DNA from: Mycobacterium sp. 155
Lineage (GTDB): Bacteria; Actinomycetota; Actinomycetes; Mycobacteriales; Mycobacteriaceae
Assembly: GCF_000373905.1 (NCBI RefSeq)
Contig: NZ_KB892706.1
Location: forward strand, 83,521 to 147,520
DNA: 64,000 bases
Direction: 5' to 3'
Below the pieces are notes generated by a model, which was given only the letters and a program-made list of their open reading frames with translations, searched no databases and was not told the origin of the DNA. Shown here in pieces: positions 16,382 through 24,204 of the stretch (position 1 is the stretch's first letter; each line of letters opens with the position of its first letter). Both the position numbers and the translations under genes were made by a program.

Positions 16382-17449
16382 TCACGCCAGCATCGGTGGC
16401 ACCGGGCGGCGGGCGATGAACCGGCCCGGCATCGGCGCCACCCGCACGACGTCACCGGTGTGCGGAGCGTGCACCACCGCATCGGGCCCCAACGCCAACT
16501 CCACGTGGCCAGGCCCCGGGCGGCCATCCTCGCCGAAGCTGTCCAACGGGAAAATCAAATCCCCGGCACGGACCTGGTCGGGCGGCACCGGGACGCCGTC
16601 CTTGAACTGCGAATAGGTGTCCCCGCCGAGCTGGACCCCGGCCTGCCGCCACGCCCACTGGGTCAAACCCGAACAGTCGAAATTACTGGGCCCCTTGGCA
16701 CCCCACACATACGGCGTGCCGCGCTTGCTCAGCGCCGCCAACACCGCTCTACGGGCCGGACCATCGGGAACACTCCCCAGCTGCGCGTGGGGGCCATCGC
16801 CGCCGCCCCGGCTCAGAGAGCGCAGCCCGGCGAGGGTGGGCAGGGGTGATCCCCCGCCGCCGCCGAATCCGCCGCCCGCGCCGCGCGACGGGATACCGCC
16901 GCCGCCGGTGAAGGGCATGGGCGCACCGGCCCCGCCGCCGACACCGCGTTGCCCGTAGGCCAGCGAGCGCAGTAGCGCCGACATCCGGGCATCGCGCTCG
17001 CGGTAGGCGGCCACCACCTGGCGCTCCTGAGACACCCTGGCGCGCAACGCCCGCAACAGTGCCTGCTGACCGGCTGGGGTTGCCGAGATCGGCGCCATCG
17101 CCGCGGTATCGACCAATGCGGAGTTGACCACCTGCGCCGAGGACGACCGGCCGGAATGATCGGTGGCGGCGGCCTCACCGAGTTGGTCACCCAGGCGGGT
17201 GTCGGTGCCGGCTATATCGTCGAGCGCTGCTCCGGCTCCGGTGGCGAAAGCGGCGTAGGCAGCGGGCATCCGGCCCGACTGTGTCGACATCGCTGCCTGG
17301 CCTGAGCGCACCAGCTCTGTTCCGCCGGCCAGCGCGGCACCCGCCGAACCCGCCGCTACTCCCCCGGATTCGGGGGGATCGCCGAACAACGAATGCGCAC
17401 GCCCCAATACCTGTCCGACGTACTGGACCACCGCACTGATCGACACCAC
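16382..17449 (-). CDS. NlpC/P60 cell-wall endopeptidase with DUF4226-like N-terminus
   Basis: 355 residues. Residues 1-165 are helical (VGQVLGRAHSLFGD at 11-24, ALRARVSQERQVV later). Residues 170-225 are Gly-rich, and 230-345 form an NlpC/P60 domain. The catalytic triad is visible: Cys259 in FDCSGL, His315 in GHVELALG, His327 in VVHAPH. NlpC/P60 enzymes cleave peptide stems of peptidoglycan. No signal peptide is present, so export would have to use ESX or another route. I moved the start from 17572 to the GTG at 17449 because this aligns it with the start of the neighbour at 17669-18151. Could open the wall for conjugation or for the secretion channel. Confidence 0.8.
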   Translation of the reverse strand: MVSISAVVQYVGQVLGRAHSLFGDPPESGGVAAGSAGAALAGGTELVRSGQAAMSTQSGRMPAAYAAFATGAGAALDDIAGTDTRLGDQLGEAAATDHSGRSSSAQVVNSALVDTAAMAPISATPAGQQALLRALRARVSQERQVVAAYRERDARMSALLRSLAYGQRGVGGGAGAPMPFTGGGGIPSRGAGGGFGGGGGSPLPTLAGLRSLSRGGGDGPHAQLGSVPDGPARRAVLAALSKRGTPYVWGAKGPSNFDCSGLTQWAWRQAGVQLGGDTYSQFKDGVPVPPDQVRAGDLIFPLDSFGEDGRPGPGHVELALGPDAVVHAPHTGDVVRVAPMPGRFIARRPVPPMLA

Positions 17450-17668
17450 CTCAGTATCAGGCCATCGGCACCACCACCTCGGCACCAAATATGGACGCCT
17501 CCGGCCGATGCGCGACCTGAGAGGCTCATCGACCTCAGGAGTTCCGCAGCAACAGGATTCAAGGATATCCACAGGCCCGGCGACGGTCGATGACTACGTG
17601 TCGCATGCGACCGCGCGGGCAACCGTCACGATGGCGAAAAGGGCCCTCGCGGTTTCTCGTGCCGGGAA

Positions 17669-18151
17669 TCAGTAGCGAAGTTGGCGGACCTGCTTGGCGG
17701 CATCAGCCGCGGCGGCGGTGTGGTCGGCGATGAGCTTCTGCATCGCACCCACCTGGGCGCGCAGCGCCTTGAGGGCTGCGACGTCATTGCTCGCCAGCCC
17801 CGGCAGTTGCGCGGCCCGCTCCCCTACCGCCTGCGCCGCCGATCGCAGCCCGGCGGCTTGGCCGGCGGCCGATCCGTGGCCGGCGCCCGCATCGCTGAGA
17901 TGGTCGGCCAGCGTGGCGTCGGTGCCGGCGGCGGCGTGAAGGCGCTGCCGTGACGCAGCGAGCAACTCACCGTGAGCCGCGGCCAACGCACCCGATTGCT
18001 CGGCTACCCGCGCCGCGATCGCGTCACTGGCGTCGGCGGCCAGGCCGAGCTCGTCAGAGGCGGCCGACGCCTCCTGCGGCACAGCGAACAACGACTCCGC
18101 ACGTGACAACACGCCTGCCACCTGCGCGGCCACCTGCTCGATCGTCACCAC
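17669..18151 (-). CDS. DUF4226-like helical protein
   Basis: 160 residues, wholly helical and Ala-rich. VTIEQVAAQVAGVLSRAES at the start and LKALRAQVGAMQKLI near the end match, in order, the same two segments of the NlpC/P60 protein next door, so both carry the DUF4226-type domain. It starts 4 bp after the regulator gene ends, which indicates co-transcription. It has no catalytic residues and no signal peptide. A role as a secreted partner or chaperone in the ESX cluster is likely but unproven. Confidence 0.6.
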   Translation of the reverse strand: MVTIEQVAAQVAGVLSRAESLFAVPQEASAASDELGLAADASDAIAARVAEQSGALAAAHGELLAASRQRLHAAAGTDATLADHLSDAGAGHGSAAGQAAGLRSAAQAVGERAAQLPGLASNDVAALKALRAQVGAMQKLIADHTAAAADAAKQVRQLRY

Positions 18152-18155
18152 CCCA

Positions 18156-18932
18156 TTATCCGCCGACCAGCTCGGTGATCAAAGCCTCGATGCGCGAGGC
18201 CAGAGCATCAGGGGGATTGTGGTCGTTCTCGACGGCCACCACCAGCTCCGGTGAGGCACCGAGGGCGGCGGCGGCTTCGGCGACGGTGAGGTTGGCCTGG
18301 CGGCGGGCCGCGTAGAGCCGTTGACCGATCGTGGCCCCCGGTGCGTCGGCGGCCGCCGCCATCAGCTCGTCGTAGCGGCGGCGCACCGAGGTCAGTGCCC
18401 GGAGCAGAGGCGGGGCGCTGCCGCTGGCGCGCACCGCGGCAGCCAGAGTTGCCTCCAGCTGCCGCAGGTCGGCCAATACCGGCAGGGCGCGCGGACCGAA
18501 CTGGACGTCAGTGCGCTCCGGCAGCGCATCGACGGCCACCCCGAGTGCGTTGAGCGCCACCTCCAGGGCGGTCTCGATCATCGAAACGCTCGCCGCCTGA
18601 CTTTCCGTCGCCGGCACACCCCCATCCGCGGCATCCGAGGTGCGCACTGAGTCCGCAGGCGCGGCTAACGTTTCCTGTGGGACCGATATCGGGATCGCGC
18701 CGCCGCGGGCCAGCTTTGCTAACGTTCCGGCCGGCCACTGCACAACCCTCTCGAGCTTGGCGCGAGTCTTCTCCCGCGGCCAGGACCGGCCCAGTTCGAA
18801 GTGGATCAATGAGGGCTGGGTGATGACATTGAGTTTGCCCAGGTCGCGTTGGGAAAGTCCCAATTCTTTTCGGCGAGCGGCGAAAGCAGCACCAGCACGC
18901 GCCGCGTCGGGCGCAGCCTCGTCCTCGTGCAT
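18156..18932 (-). CDS. Transcription regulator with two HTH domains
   Basis: 258 residues with an XRE-type helix-turn-helix at each end: 17-60 (RRKELGLSQRDLGKLNVIT and so on) and 206-250 (LYAARRQANLTVAEAAAALG). A helical linker of about 130 residues joins them. It is the first gene of the leftward ESX cluster and probably controls it. The promoter region upstream holds four copies of a GMTAACGTT-type motif (M = C or A in context), and two more lie inside this gene, which suggests autoregulation. Two HTH domains in one chain would let one monomer span a repeated operator. Confidence 0.8.
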   Translation of the reverse strand: MHEDEAAPDAARAGAAFAARRKELGLSQRDLGKLNVITQPSLIHFELGRSWPREKTRAKLERVVQWPAGTLAKLARGGAIPISVPQETLAAPADSVRTSDAADGGVPATESQAASVSMIETALEVALNALGVAVDALPERTDVQFGPRALPVLADLRQLEATLAAAVRASGSAPPLLRALTSVRRRYDELMAAAADAPGATIGQRLYAARRQANLTVAEAAAALGASPELVVAVENDHNPPDALASRIEALITELVGG

Positions 18933-19045
18933 CCGCTCAGTCTATCGGCACGCACCGAGCAGACCCGGCGCGAGTTCCTCCCTCGGCGCGGCAACAAACG
19001 TGTGCGTTGCCCCGCCAGCTGCTAACCAGAGCCGCTCGCACAGAC

Positions 19046-19107
19046 GCTAACGTTCGGCTTGTACTGCTAACGTTATGGTGATAACGTTCCATCCTGACGA
19101 TAACGTT
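19046..19107. promoter_or_regulatory. Four TAACGTT operator-like repeats between divergent genes
   Basis: GCTAACGTT at 19046-19054 and 19066-19074, GATAACGTT at 19080-19088 and 19099-19107, followed by a degraded copy (GATAATGG at 19112). The starts are 20, 14 and 19 bases apart. The core AACGTT is itself palindromic. The region lies between the leftward dual-HTH regulator and the rightward WhiB-like gene. Further exact GCTAACGTT copies occur at 18664-18672 and 18718-18726 inside the regulator gene. Likely binding sites for that regulator or for a WhiB-like protein. Confidence 0.6.
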
Positions 19108-19163
19108 TGGTGATAATGGTTCGCCGACAAGGAACATCTCCGCCTCAATGGAAGGAGCAACCC

Positions 19164-19463
19164 GTGACCGTGATGCTCGACATGCCGCGCACGGCGGCGC
19201 CGACCACACCGTGTGCCGCTGATCCCGACCGCTGGCTCAACAGCGGCAACGACCCGCAAGTCAAGGCGCTGTGCCGGCTTCGGTGCCCACGGCGATTCGC
19301 CTGCGCTGCAGAGGCGTTGAACATTCCTTACCCGCAAGGAATCTGGTCCGGGGTGTACCTGGACAGCAATGTCCAGGCGCGCTCGCGCGCCACCGGCCTG
19401 CGCCAACTGGCCTCGATCGCCAAGGTGGGCAACCAGTACGCGGCCCGCACCCGCGCCGGCTAG
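19164..19463 (+). CDS. WhiB-like Fe-S protein with atypical Cys spacing
   Basis: 99 residues from GTG at 19164 (GGAAGGAG upstream). It has the WhiB pattern: Cys17, then Trp24, Cys37, Cys41, Cys47, and the turn GIWSGVY. WhiB proteins bind a 4Fe-4S cluster and act with sigma factors as redox-linked regulators. The usual middle spacing is Cys-x2-Cys; here it is Cys37-x3-Cys41, which would distort the cluster site. The C-terminal tail is short and basic. It starts just after the TAACGTT repeats, so it is probably controlled through them, and is followed by small plasmid genes and rep. Confidence 0.8.
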   Translation: MTVMLDMPRTAAPTTPCAADPDRWLNSGNDPQVKALCRLRCPRRFACAAEALNIPYPQGIWSGVYLDSNVQARSRATGLRQLASIAKVGNQYAARTRAG

Positions 19464-19762
19464 GGCCACACCTCGGCAGATCACGCCCACTTACCCCTAA
19501 TCCACCCGACGCAGAGAGATCTCGGCAATGACCCGTCGCCACGCGCACAGGGACCGCACCCACGACAATCAGCCCGCACGGTGGGCCGTGACCCAACCCG
19601 TCGAGCTCGATCCCCACCCCGTACCGGGCGCTGCTCACGCTGCGCAACCGCAGCCAAGTCCAGCACCTCCCCCTGCAGCGAGGCCGCGACGTGCGCTGGG
19701 CACTGACCCCCGGCCCGCACACCGCCACCCACGCTCACCCTCCCCCACAAAAGGACAGCCCG
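19464..19762 (+). other. No secure gene; possible frameshifted small ORF
   Basis: A frame opens at ATG 19528 but becomes a Pro/Arg/His run. In another frame a more protein-like stretch (PTPYRALLTLRNRSQVQHL) leads into the next gene without a start codon. This may be one small gene broken by a frameshift, or simply leader sequence. Confidence 0.25.
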
Positions 19763-20035
19763 ATGACCGCCACAGACAACGTCATCGAGATCCCACCGAC
19801 CCGGCTACAGCAGCATCCCGTCCGCCGCCGGGTACGCGGCGAGCTGCTCGACAGCCTCAACCACATCGAGCGGGCCGAAACCGCCACGGAGGAGCTGCGG
19901 CTCCACCCCGCCGAACATGGCTTCCTGCGCAGGGAGCGCCCCGCCCGAGACGGCGTCCACCACCTGGAATCGGCGATTCGCGGCCTGTGGTCCGCCTACG
20001 CCGTGCTACTGCTGGTCTTCGGCGATCAGGCATGA
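19763..20035 (+). CDS. Hypothetical plasmid protein, 90 residues
   Basis: A 90-residue protein from ATG 19763 with AAAGGA 7 bases upstream. It is rich in charged residues (PVRRRVRGELLDSLNHIERA) and ends in a hydrophobic helix (LWSAYAVLLLVFG) that could be a membrane anchor or a buried helix. No known domain is recognised. It lies between the WhiB-like gene and the replication region, so a role in plasmid control is possible. Confidence 0.5.
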   Translation: MTATDNVIEIPPTRLQQHPVRRRVRGELLDSLNHIERAETATEELRLHPAEHGFLRRERPARDGVHHLESAIRGLWSAYAVLLLVFGDQA

Positions 20036-20187
20036 GTCGGGCGATCTGGTTTAACCGCCGCGCGGCGTGTCAGCCCGGAAAGCGGCACTCGCACCGGCAT
20101 GCTGAGCATATGTATCTCCATCATCGACCTGCACGGCGATACGCATATCCGGCGGTTAAACCGCCCGGGGAGCTGCTATGGGGGTGA
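20032..20187 (+). CDS. Possible 51-residue basic peptide
   Basis: A frame starting at ATG 20032 that overlaps the previous stop (ATGA). The product is very basic and His-rich (RHSHRHAEHMYLHHRP). The frame lies over an inverted repeat (20048-20060 with 20150-20162) that looks like origin structure, so the reading frame may be accidental. Confidence 0.25.
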   Translation: MSRAIWFNRRAACQPGKRHSHRHAEHMYLHHRPARRYAYPAVKPPGELLWG

Positions 20188-20392
20188 TCGCGACGCCGTA
20201 GCCCCAGGCGCCGCTGCCGGGCGCGCCAAACGAAACTGAATATCGCGCAACTACCCACAGCCACAACATGATTCGGCCCCCGGCCGGAAGCCGAGGGCCG
20301 AAAGAGCCGAGCTGGAACTCGACTCGTGGGTGCTTGCGCACCAACCCCGAAGGATTGTCTTGGAAGACACAATCCACGGTAGCGCATGCGCT
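20048..20392. repeat. Inverted repeats next to rep: candidate replication origin
   Basis: A 13 bp inverted repeat, GGTTTAACCGCCG at 20048-20060 and its complement at 20150-20162, brackets about 90 bp. Further right are GGATTGT/ACAATCC arms at 20352-20375 and a perfect 12 bp palindrome AGCGCATGCGCT at 20381-20392. They sit just before and over the start of the replication gene, a common place for a plasmid origin and for rep autoregulation. Confidence 0.45.
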
Positions 20393-21586
20393 CTGACAGA
20401 GCCAGACAACAGCGCCCGCCGTCACAAATCGTTACCACCAGCACTGCTGCCCTACCGCGGGTGCACCAAGTCCCTGCCCCGCGCCGGCACCGCCCGCACA
20501 GCCCCGGTCTGGATTCTGCGTGCCGCCGGCCACGACCATCGTCGCGGTCCGGCAGTCGACGCCATCCGGCTCGACCTCGGGGACATGCCGTGGGCCGGAA
20601 TCCCCTGCTGGCGCGGTGCACAGCGCTGGGTACAGGGCACCGTGCCCGTGGCCTACGCCGTGCGGTACGCCACCGACGTGGCGCCGCTGATGCCCGGCAA
20701 TCCGATCGGACTCAAGACACTGGTGCGGGTGGCCCAGGCCCGCGCCGACTACGCCGATCACCGCACCGGACGCAGCTGTCGGCCCACCAACGAGACACTG
20801 GCCCGCGCCGCCGGGGTCTCGGTACGCACCGTCCAGCGCGCCTCAACGGCCCTGCGCCTCCTGGGCGTGGCGACCGAAGTGTTGCGCGGGCGTCAGCGCA
20901 CCCGCGACGAACGCTTCGCGAGCTGGCGTGTCGGAGACCGCGGCCGCGGCTGGGCGTCGGTGTGGGCCTTGCACGACAGTCGGTTTCCACAACTGTCACC
21001 CCATCCACGAAGTGGTCCCGTTAGGGAAATTAACTCCAGTAAGAAATTACTCACTACCACCAACCGCCGCTCGCGCGGCGGCAACAACGCCGCTGCGCGG
21101 CGCGCACAGACAGAATCAGGGGCCCGGCTCGCCCGACAATGGGCCTGCGCGCCACAAAGTCCACCATGGGCGCGCCGCTACCGCACCACCACGGCGTGGG
21201 CCGGAGTCCTCAACGGCGCTGCGCAGCACGGCTGGACAGCCCGCGACGTCAACCAGCTGATCAGCGACTACAGCGCCGCCGGGAACTGGGTTCCCGACAG
21301 CCCCTACAAGCCCGCCGGTCTGCTGGGACACATGCTGCGCTGGCACGACAACCTCGACGAACGTCCTGCGGCCCTCGACGAAGCCCGCGAAGCCGAGGAA
21401 CTGGCCGCCCAGCGCGCCCGAATCGCCCGGAACGCCGCCGAGAGCGCCGCTCATCAACGGGCTCGCGAACAAGGCCGGGCCGCCCTGGACGGACCCGGGC
21501 ACGCCGCAGCCCGCCAGGCCCTCGCCGAGGCCCTGCAACGCCGGCGCGCAGACCGGCAATCCAACGGCGGATCGAGCCAGCCATGA
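20330..21586 (+). CDS. Plasmid replication initiator-like protein
   Basis: 418 residues if started at GTG 20330. The central part has a clear helix-turn-helix (TNETLARAAGVSVRTVQRAS) followed by LRLLGVATEVLRGR, the winged-helix style seen in actinobacterial plasmid Rep proteins. The C-terminal 150 residues are helical and Ala/Arg-rich. The start is uncertain: palindromes cover the first 60 bases, so translation may begin further in. The next gene starts within its stop codon (ATGA), so the two are coupled. Assigned as Rep by HTH type, neighbouring origin-like repeats and location beside parA; no catalytic motif proves it. Confidence 0.6.
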   Translation: MLAHQPRRIVLEDTIHGSACALTEPDNSARRHKSLPPALLPYRGCTKSLPRAGTARTAPVWILRAAGHDHRRGPAVDAIRLDLGDMPWAGIPCWRGAQRWVQGTVPVAYAVRYATDVAPLMPGNPIGLKTLVRVAQARADYADHRTGRSCRPTNETLARAAGVSVRTVQRASTALRLLGVATEVLRGRQRTRDERFASWRVGDRGRGWASVWALHDSRFPQLSPHPRSGPVREINSSKKLLTTTNRRSRGGNNAAARRAQTESGARLARQWACAPQSPPWARRYRTTTAWAGVLNGAAQHGWTARDVNQLISDYSAAGNWVPDSPYKPAGLLGHMLRWHDNLDERPAALDEAREAEELAAQRARIARNAAESAAHQRAREQGRAALDGPGHAAARQALAEALQRRRADRQSNGGSSQP

Positions 21587-22311
21587 GCGTCGTCGACGCC
21601 ACGACCGGCGCTGCGGTGCGCCCGCCGTGTGCGGCACAACCAGAACGCTGGTTCGACCCGCACAACCGGCACTACGCGCAAGCTGAATGTCTCATCTGCC
21701 CCCGGCGCCAGTGGTGTGCCACCCAGGCGCTCGAACACCAGGCCACGTTCGGGATGTGGGCCGGGGTGTTCATTAATGACAACCTCGCCGACGTCGCCGG
21801 GCTCCTGGAATCGGTTGCCGCCGAGGGCGACAACGCTGAGCAGCGACCCGAGCGCCCAGTAGCCGACCGCGCCGACGACGATCCACCGCCACCGGCGACG
21901 ACGGCCACAGCGGCGATCGACATCATCGAGATCCTGGCGGATCGACGCCGACACACCGCCCTGCAGCGAATCACCGCCCGCTGCGCGGGCCATTGCGAAC
22001 TCATGACACCGCGCTGCCGCTACACCTTCGACACCGTGCTCAGCCGGATCCCAGGCCGCCGCGGATGGGACACCGAGTCTGCCGCAAGCGCCTACGCTGC
22101 CTGCCGACCCTGCGCCGAGGCGATCAGATCAGCACAACGACAGTTCATCCAGAGTCTGGGATACCTGGTGATGCCGGGCTACGATCCCGCCTACAGCCCC
22201 TTTTACTGGCGCCAACACCAGTGGGCCTTCCTCAACGGCGGCAGCCGAGTGCTCCCCACAACACGCGACGACCGCACCGTTGCACCCGGCGCGGACGCGC
22301 TCCGTCCATAA
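21583..22311 (+). CDS. WhiB-like protein with extra Cys-rich C-terminal region
   Basis: 242 residues. The first 75 form a WhiB domain: Cys16, Cys36, Cys39, Cys45 (canonical x2 and x5 spacing) and the FGMWAGVF turn. After an acidic Pro-rich linker, the C-terminal 120 residues add more Cys: CAGHCELMTPRC and then CRPC, enough for a Zn or second Fe-S site. Typical WhiB proteins end soon after the turn, so this is an extended form. It overlaps the rep stop codon, suggesting a role in controlling replication or copy number. The role of the C-terminal part is unknown. Confidence 0.75.
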   Translation: MSVVDATTGAAVRPPCAAQPERWFDPHNRHYAQAECLICPRRQWCATQALEHQATFGMWAGVFINDNLADVAGLLESVAAEGDNAEQRPERPVADRADDDPPPPATTATAAIDIIEILADRRRHTALQRITARCAGHCELMTPRCRYTFDTVLSRIPGRRGWDTESAASAYAACRPCAEAIRSAQRQFIQSLGYLVMPGYDPAYSPFYWRQHQWAFLNGGSRVLPTTRDDRTVAPGADALRP

Positions 22312-22740
22312 CGCTGCACCCGATAGCCGCGCCGCACCTGCTCATCGGAACGTGCTTGAGCGACGCCACTCCCCCAGCTTGCAGCCAGCCGGTTCGCGCC
22401 CTGACATCGCCCACAATCGCGTCGCGAAGTGCCGCGCAACCCGCGCTGGCAGACCCCGTATTGCGACCCACGAAGGCGGCGAATCGAGACCCGATCCGGC
22501 CCGCTTTGCGCCCAGGGTGACACCATCGCGGGCGGCGCGACCGACCTCGCCCGGCAAGGATTTCGACCGGTCCGCGCACCCAATTGCCGCTGTGGAGGGC
22601 AGCGATAATTGCGGACTTCCTCCGGACGCACGCTGGGCCCTCGGCATGTCCCCGACGGGCGCACCGACATCACGGTTGGCAAGCGATGGGCCGGTGAGCT
22701 GCGAGATACGGATGACGACACGGACGATCAACCGCGCGTA
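22312..22740. other. No gene seen
   Basis: About 430 bp without a convincing reading frame on either strand. Several open frames exist, but their products are Arg/Pro/Ser runs without start signals. It separates the WhiB-like gene from the ACGT-rich centromere-like region. Confidence 0.4.
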
Positions 22741-23250
22741 GAGACGTCACTCTGCACGTGTTCGGCTACGTGCCCTCCCCCGGATGCGCACCCGTGTAGG
22801 TGGCGGGATCATCCAACGGGTGCCGCCACGGCCCGCCATACGTGTGACACTACGGCTGCTAATACGGGTTCACGACGTGCATCAGTACGGTCGGTGCAAC
22901 GTCCGTGTAAGCGGACGTGGGCGTGGGCGCAAGACCGAGCGTACATACGTCCATGGCACCAACCGACGCTGCGGGCGTAATAACGTCCGTAAACACGGCG
23001 GTGCCACCGTCCGCTGTGACGGACGGGTGCACGGGCCGATAGACGTGCGGGACAACACACAACGCAGCGGACGTTGTCCCACACGTCGTACCGCACGTCG
23101 TCCCGCACGGCTGTACGTACGTTGCGGCGGAGGGATGCACGAACGGTGGTGCGCCCGCCAGGACGGAGACGGGCACGCACGTCGTAACGGACGTGTCACG
23201 ACACGTCCACACCCACGTGTCGCCGTGCGCGTCGACGGCCGTTCGTTGTT
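22741..23250. repeat. ACGT-rich repeat region upstream of parA: candidate centromere (parS)
   Basis: By eye I count about 19 ACGT tetramers in 500 bp, where about two are expected. Many are part of longer variants of ACGTCCGT or GCGGACGT (22898, 22911, 22983, 23067) and CACGTCGT (23082, 23094, 23178). Copies occur in both orientations, and no protein-like frame fits. It lies directly before parA, the usual place of a plasmid centromere bound by a small ribbon-helix-helix partner. Confidence 0.55.
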
Positions 23251-23262
23251 ACGGTCACAGGC

Positions 23263-24201
23263 ATGACAATGGGAGGATCCGCACGCGTAATACTCGTGGC
23301 CAATCAGAAGGGCGGCGTCGGCAAGTCGACGACCGTGGCCGCCATCGCCGAGATGATCGCCACCGGTGGCCGGCGAGGGGGCCGCAAAGTCCTTGTCATT
23401 GACGGTGACCCGCAGGGCACCGTGAGCCGCACCGACCTCGGCGCGCCCAGCGACAGCGGGGCTTCACTTGCCCAGACCCTGCAGTACGGGTCGCCGCTGC
23501 AGCCCCAGCGTGACGTGCGGCCCAACCTGGACGTGATCCCCGGCGGACCGAACCTCTCGATCGTCGGCGCCGCGGCCTACGCGATGGTCGAGGCCGGGGT
23601 CAACATGGCCGCCAACTTCGAAAGATCTCTGCAGCAACTGTGCGACCAGGAGCAGTACGAGCTCGTCCTCATCGATTCGGCGCCCGGCGACGTTCCGCTC
23701 CTGGACACCTTCCTCGCGGTAGCGAACTACCTGATCATCCCCACCAAGTCCGATCGGGGATCCCAAGACGGCGTAGCCCTTCTGGCACAACGCTTCTGGA
23801 GGGTCCGCAAAGCCGGCGCCCTGATCAACCTGCTCGGTGTCGTGCTATTCGACGTGGACAGGTCGGCGACGCGGCGCAATCAGGACACCATCGAACAAAT
23901 CTCGGAAATGCTCGAGGGCTCCGGGGTGGAGCCGTTCGGGGCCGTCATCCGCCACCTCGAAGGCGCCGCAGTCGACATGCGCAACCTCGCAGTCACCGCC
24001 GGGGAACTGCCTGCACTGGCCAACGCCGACAAGAAAGAACGCTTGGCGAGGCTACGGAAAAAAGAGCGCCCAGAGCGCGGGATGTGGTCCAGCGACCCCA
24101 GCGGCGTCGCCGCGGACTACCAAGAACTGGTGTACGAGATGATCAAGCGGCTGGCCCGCTACGAGGCCGACAACACCGACATTGCGATCGTGGGGGCATA
24201 A
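23263..24201 (+). CDS. parA: ParA-type partition ATPase
   Basis: 312 residues with the deviant Walker A motif KGGVGKST (16-23), VLVIDGDPQG after it (A' box), and VLIDSAPGD as Walker B. ParA ATPases pattern on the nucleoid and move plasmids bound by their partner. No N-terminal HTH is present, so it is a small type Ib-like ParA; regulation would fall to the partner gene. The ATG at 23263 lies 13 bp after the ACGT repeat region, and the partner begins 3 bp after its stop. The two genes form one operon. Confidence 0.92.
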   Translation: MTMGGSARVILVANQKGGVGKSTTVAAIAEMIATGGRRGGRKVLVIDGDPQGTVSRTDLGAPSDSGASLAQTLQYGSPLQPQRDVRPNLDVIPGGPNLSIVGAAAYAMVEAGVNMAANFERSLQQLCDQEQYELVLIDSAPGDVPLLDTFLAVANYLIIPTKSDRGSQDGVALLAQRFWRVRKAGALINLLGVVLFDVDRSATRRNQDTIEQISEMLEGSGVEPFGAVIRHLEGAAVDMRNLAVTAGELPALANADKKERLARLRKKERPERGMWSSDPSGVAADYQELVYEMIKRLARYEADNTDIAIVGA

Positions 24202-24204
24202 CCG

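Noticed and set aside
22741..23250. CRISPR array upstream of parA
   Set aside because: Repeats are too short (4-8 bases), irregularly spaced and in both orientations. No unit-spacer pattern and no cas genes nearby.
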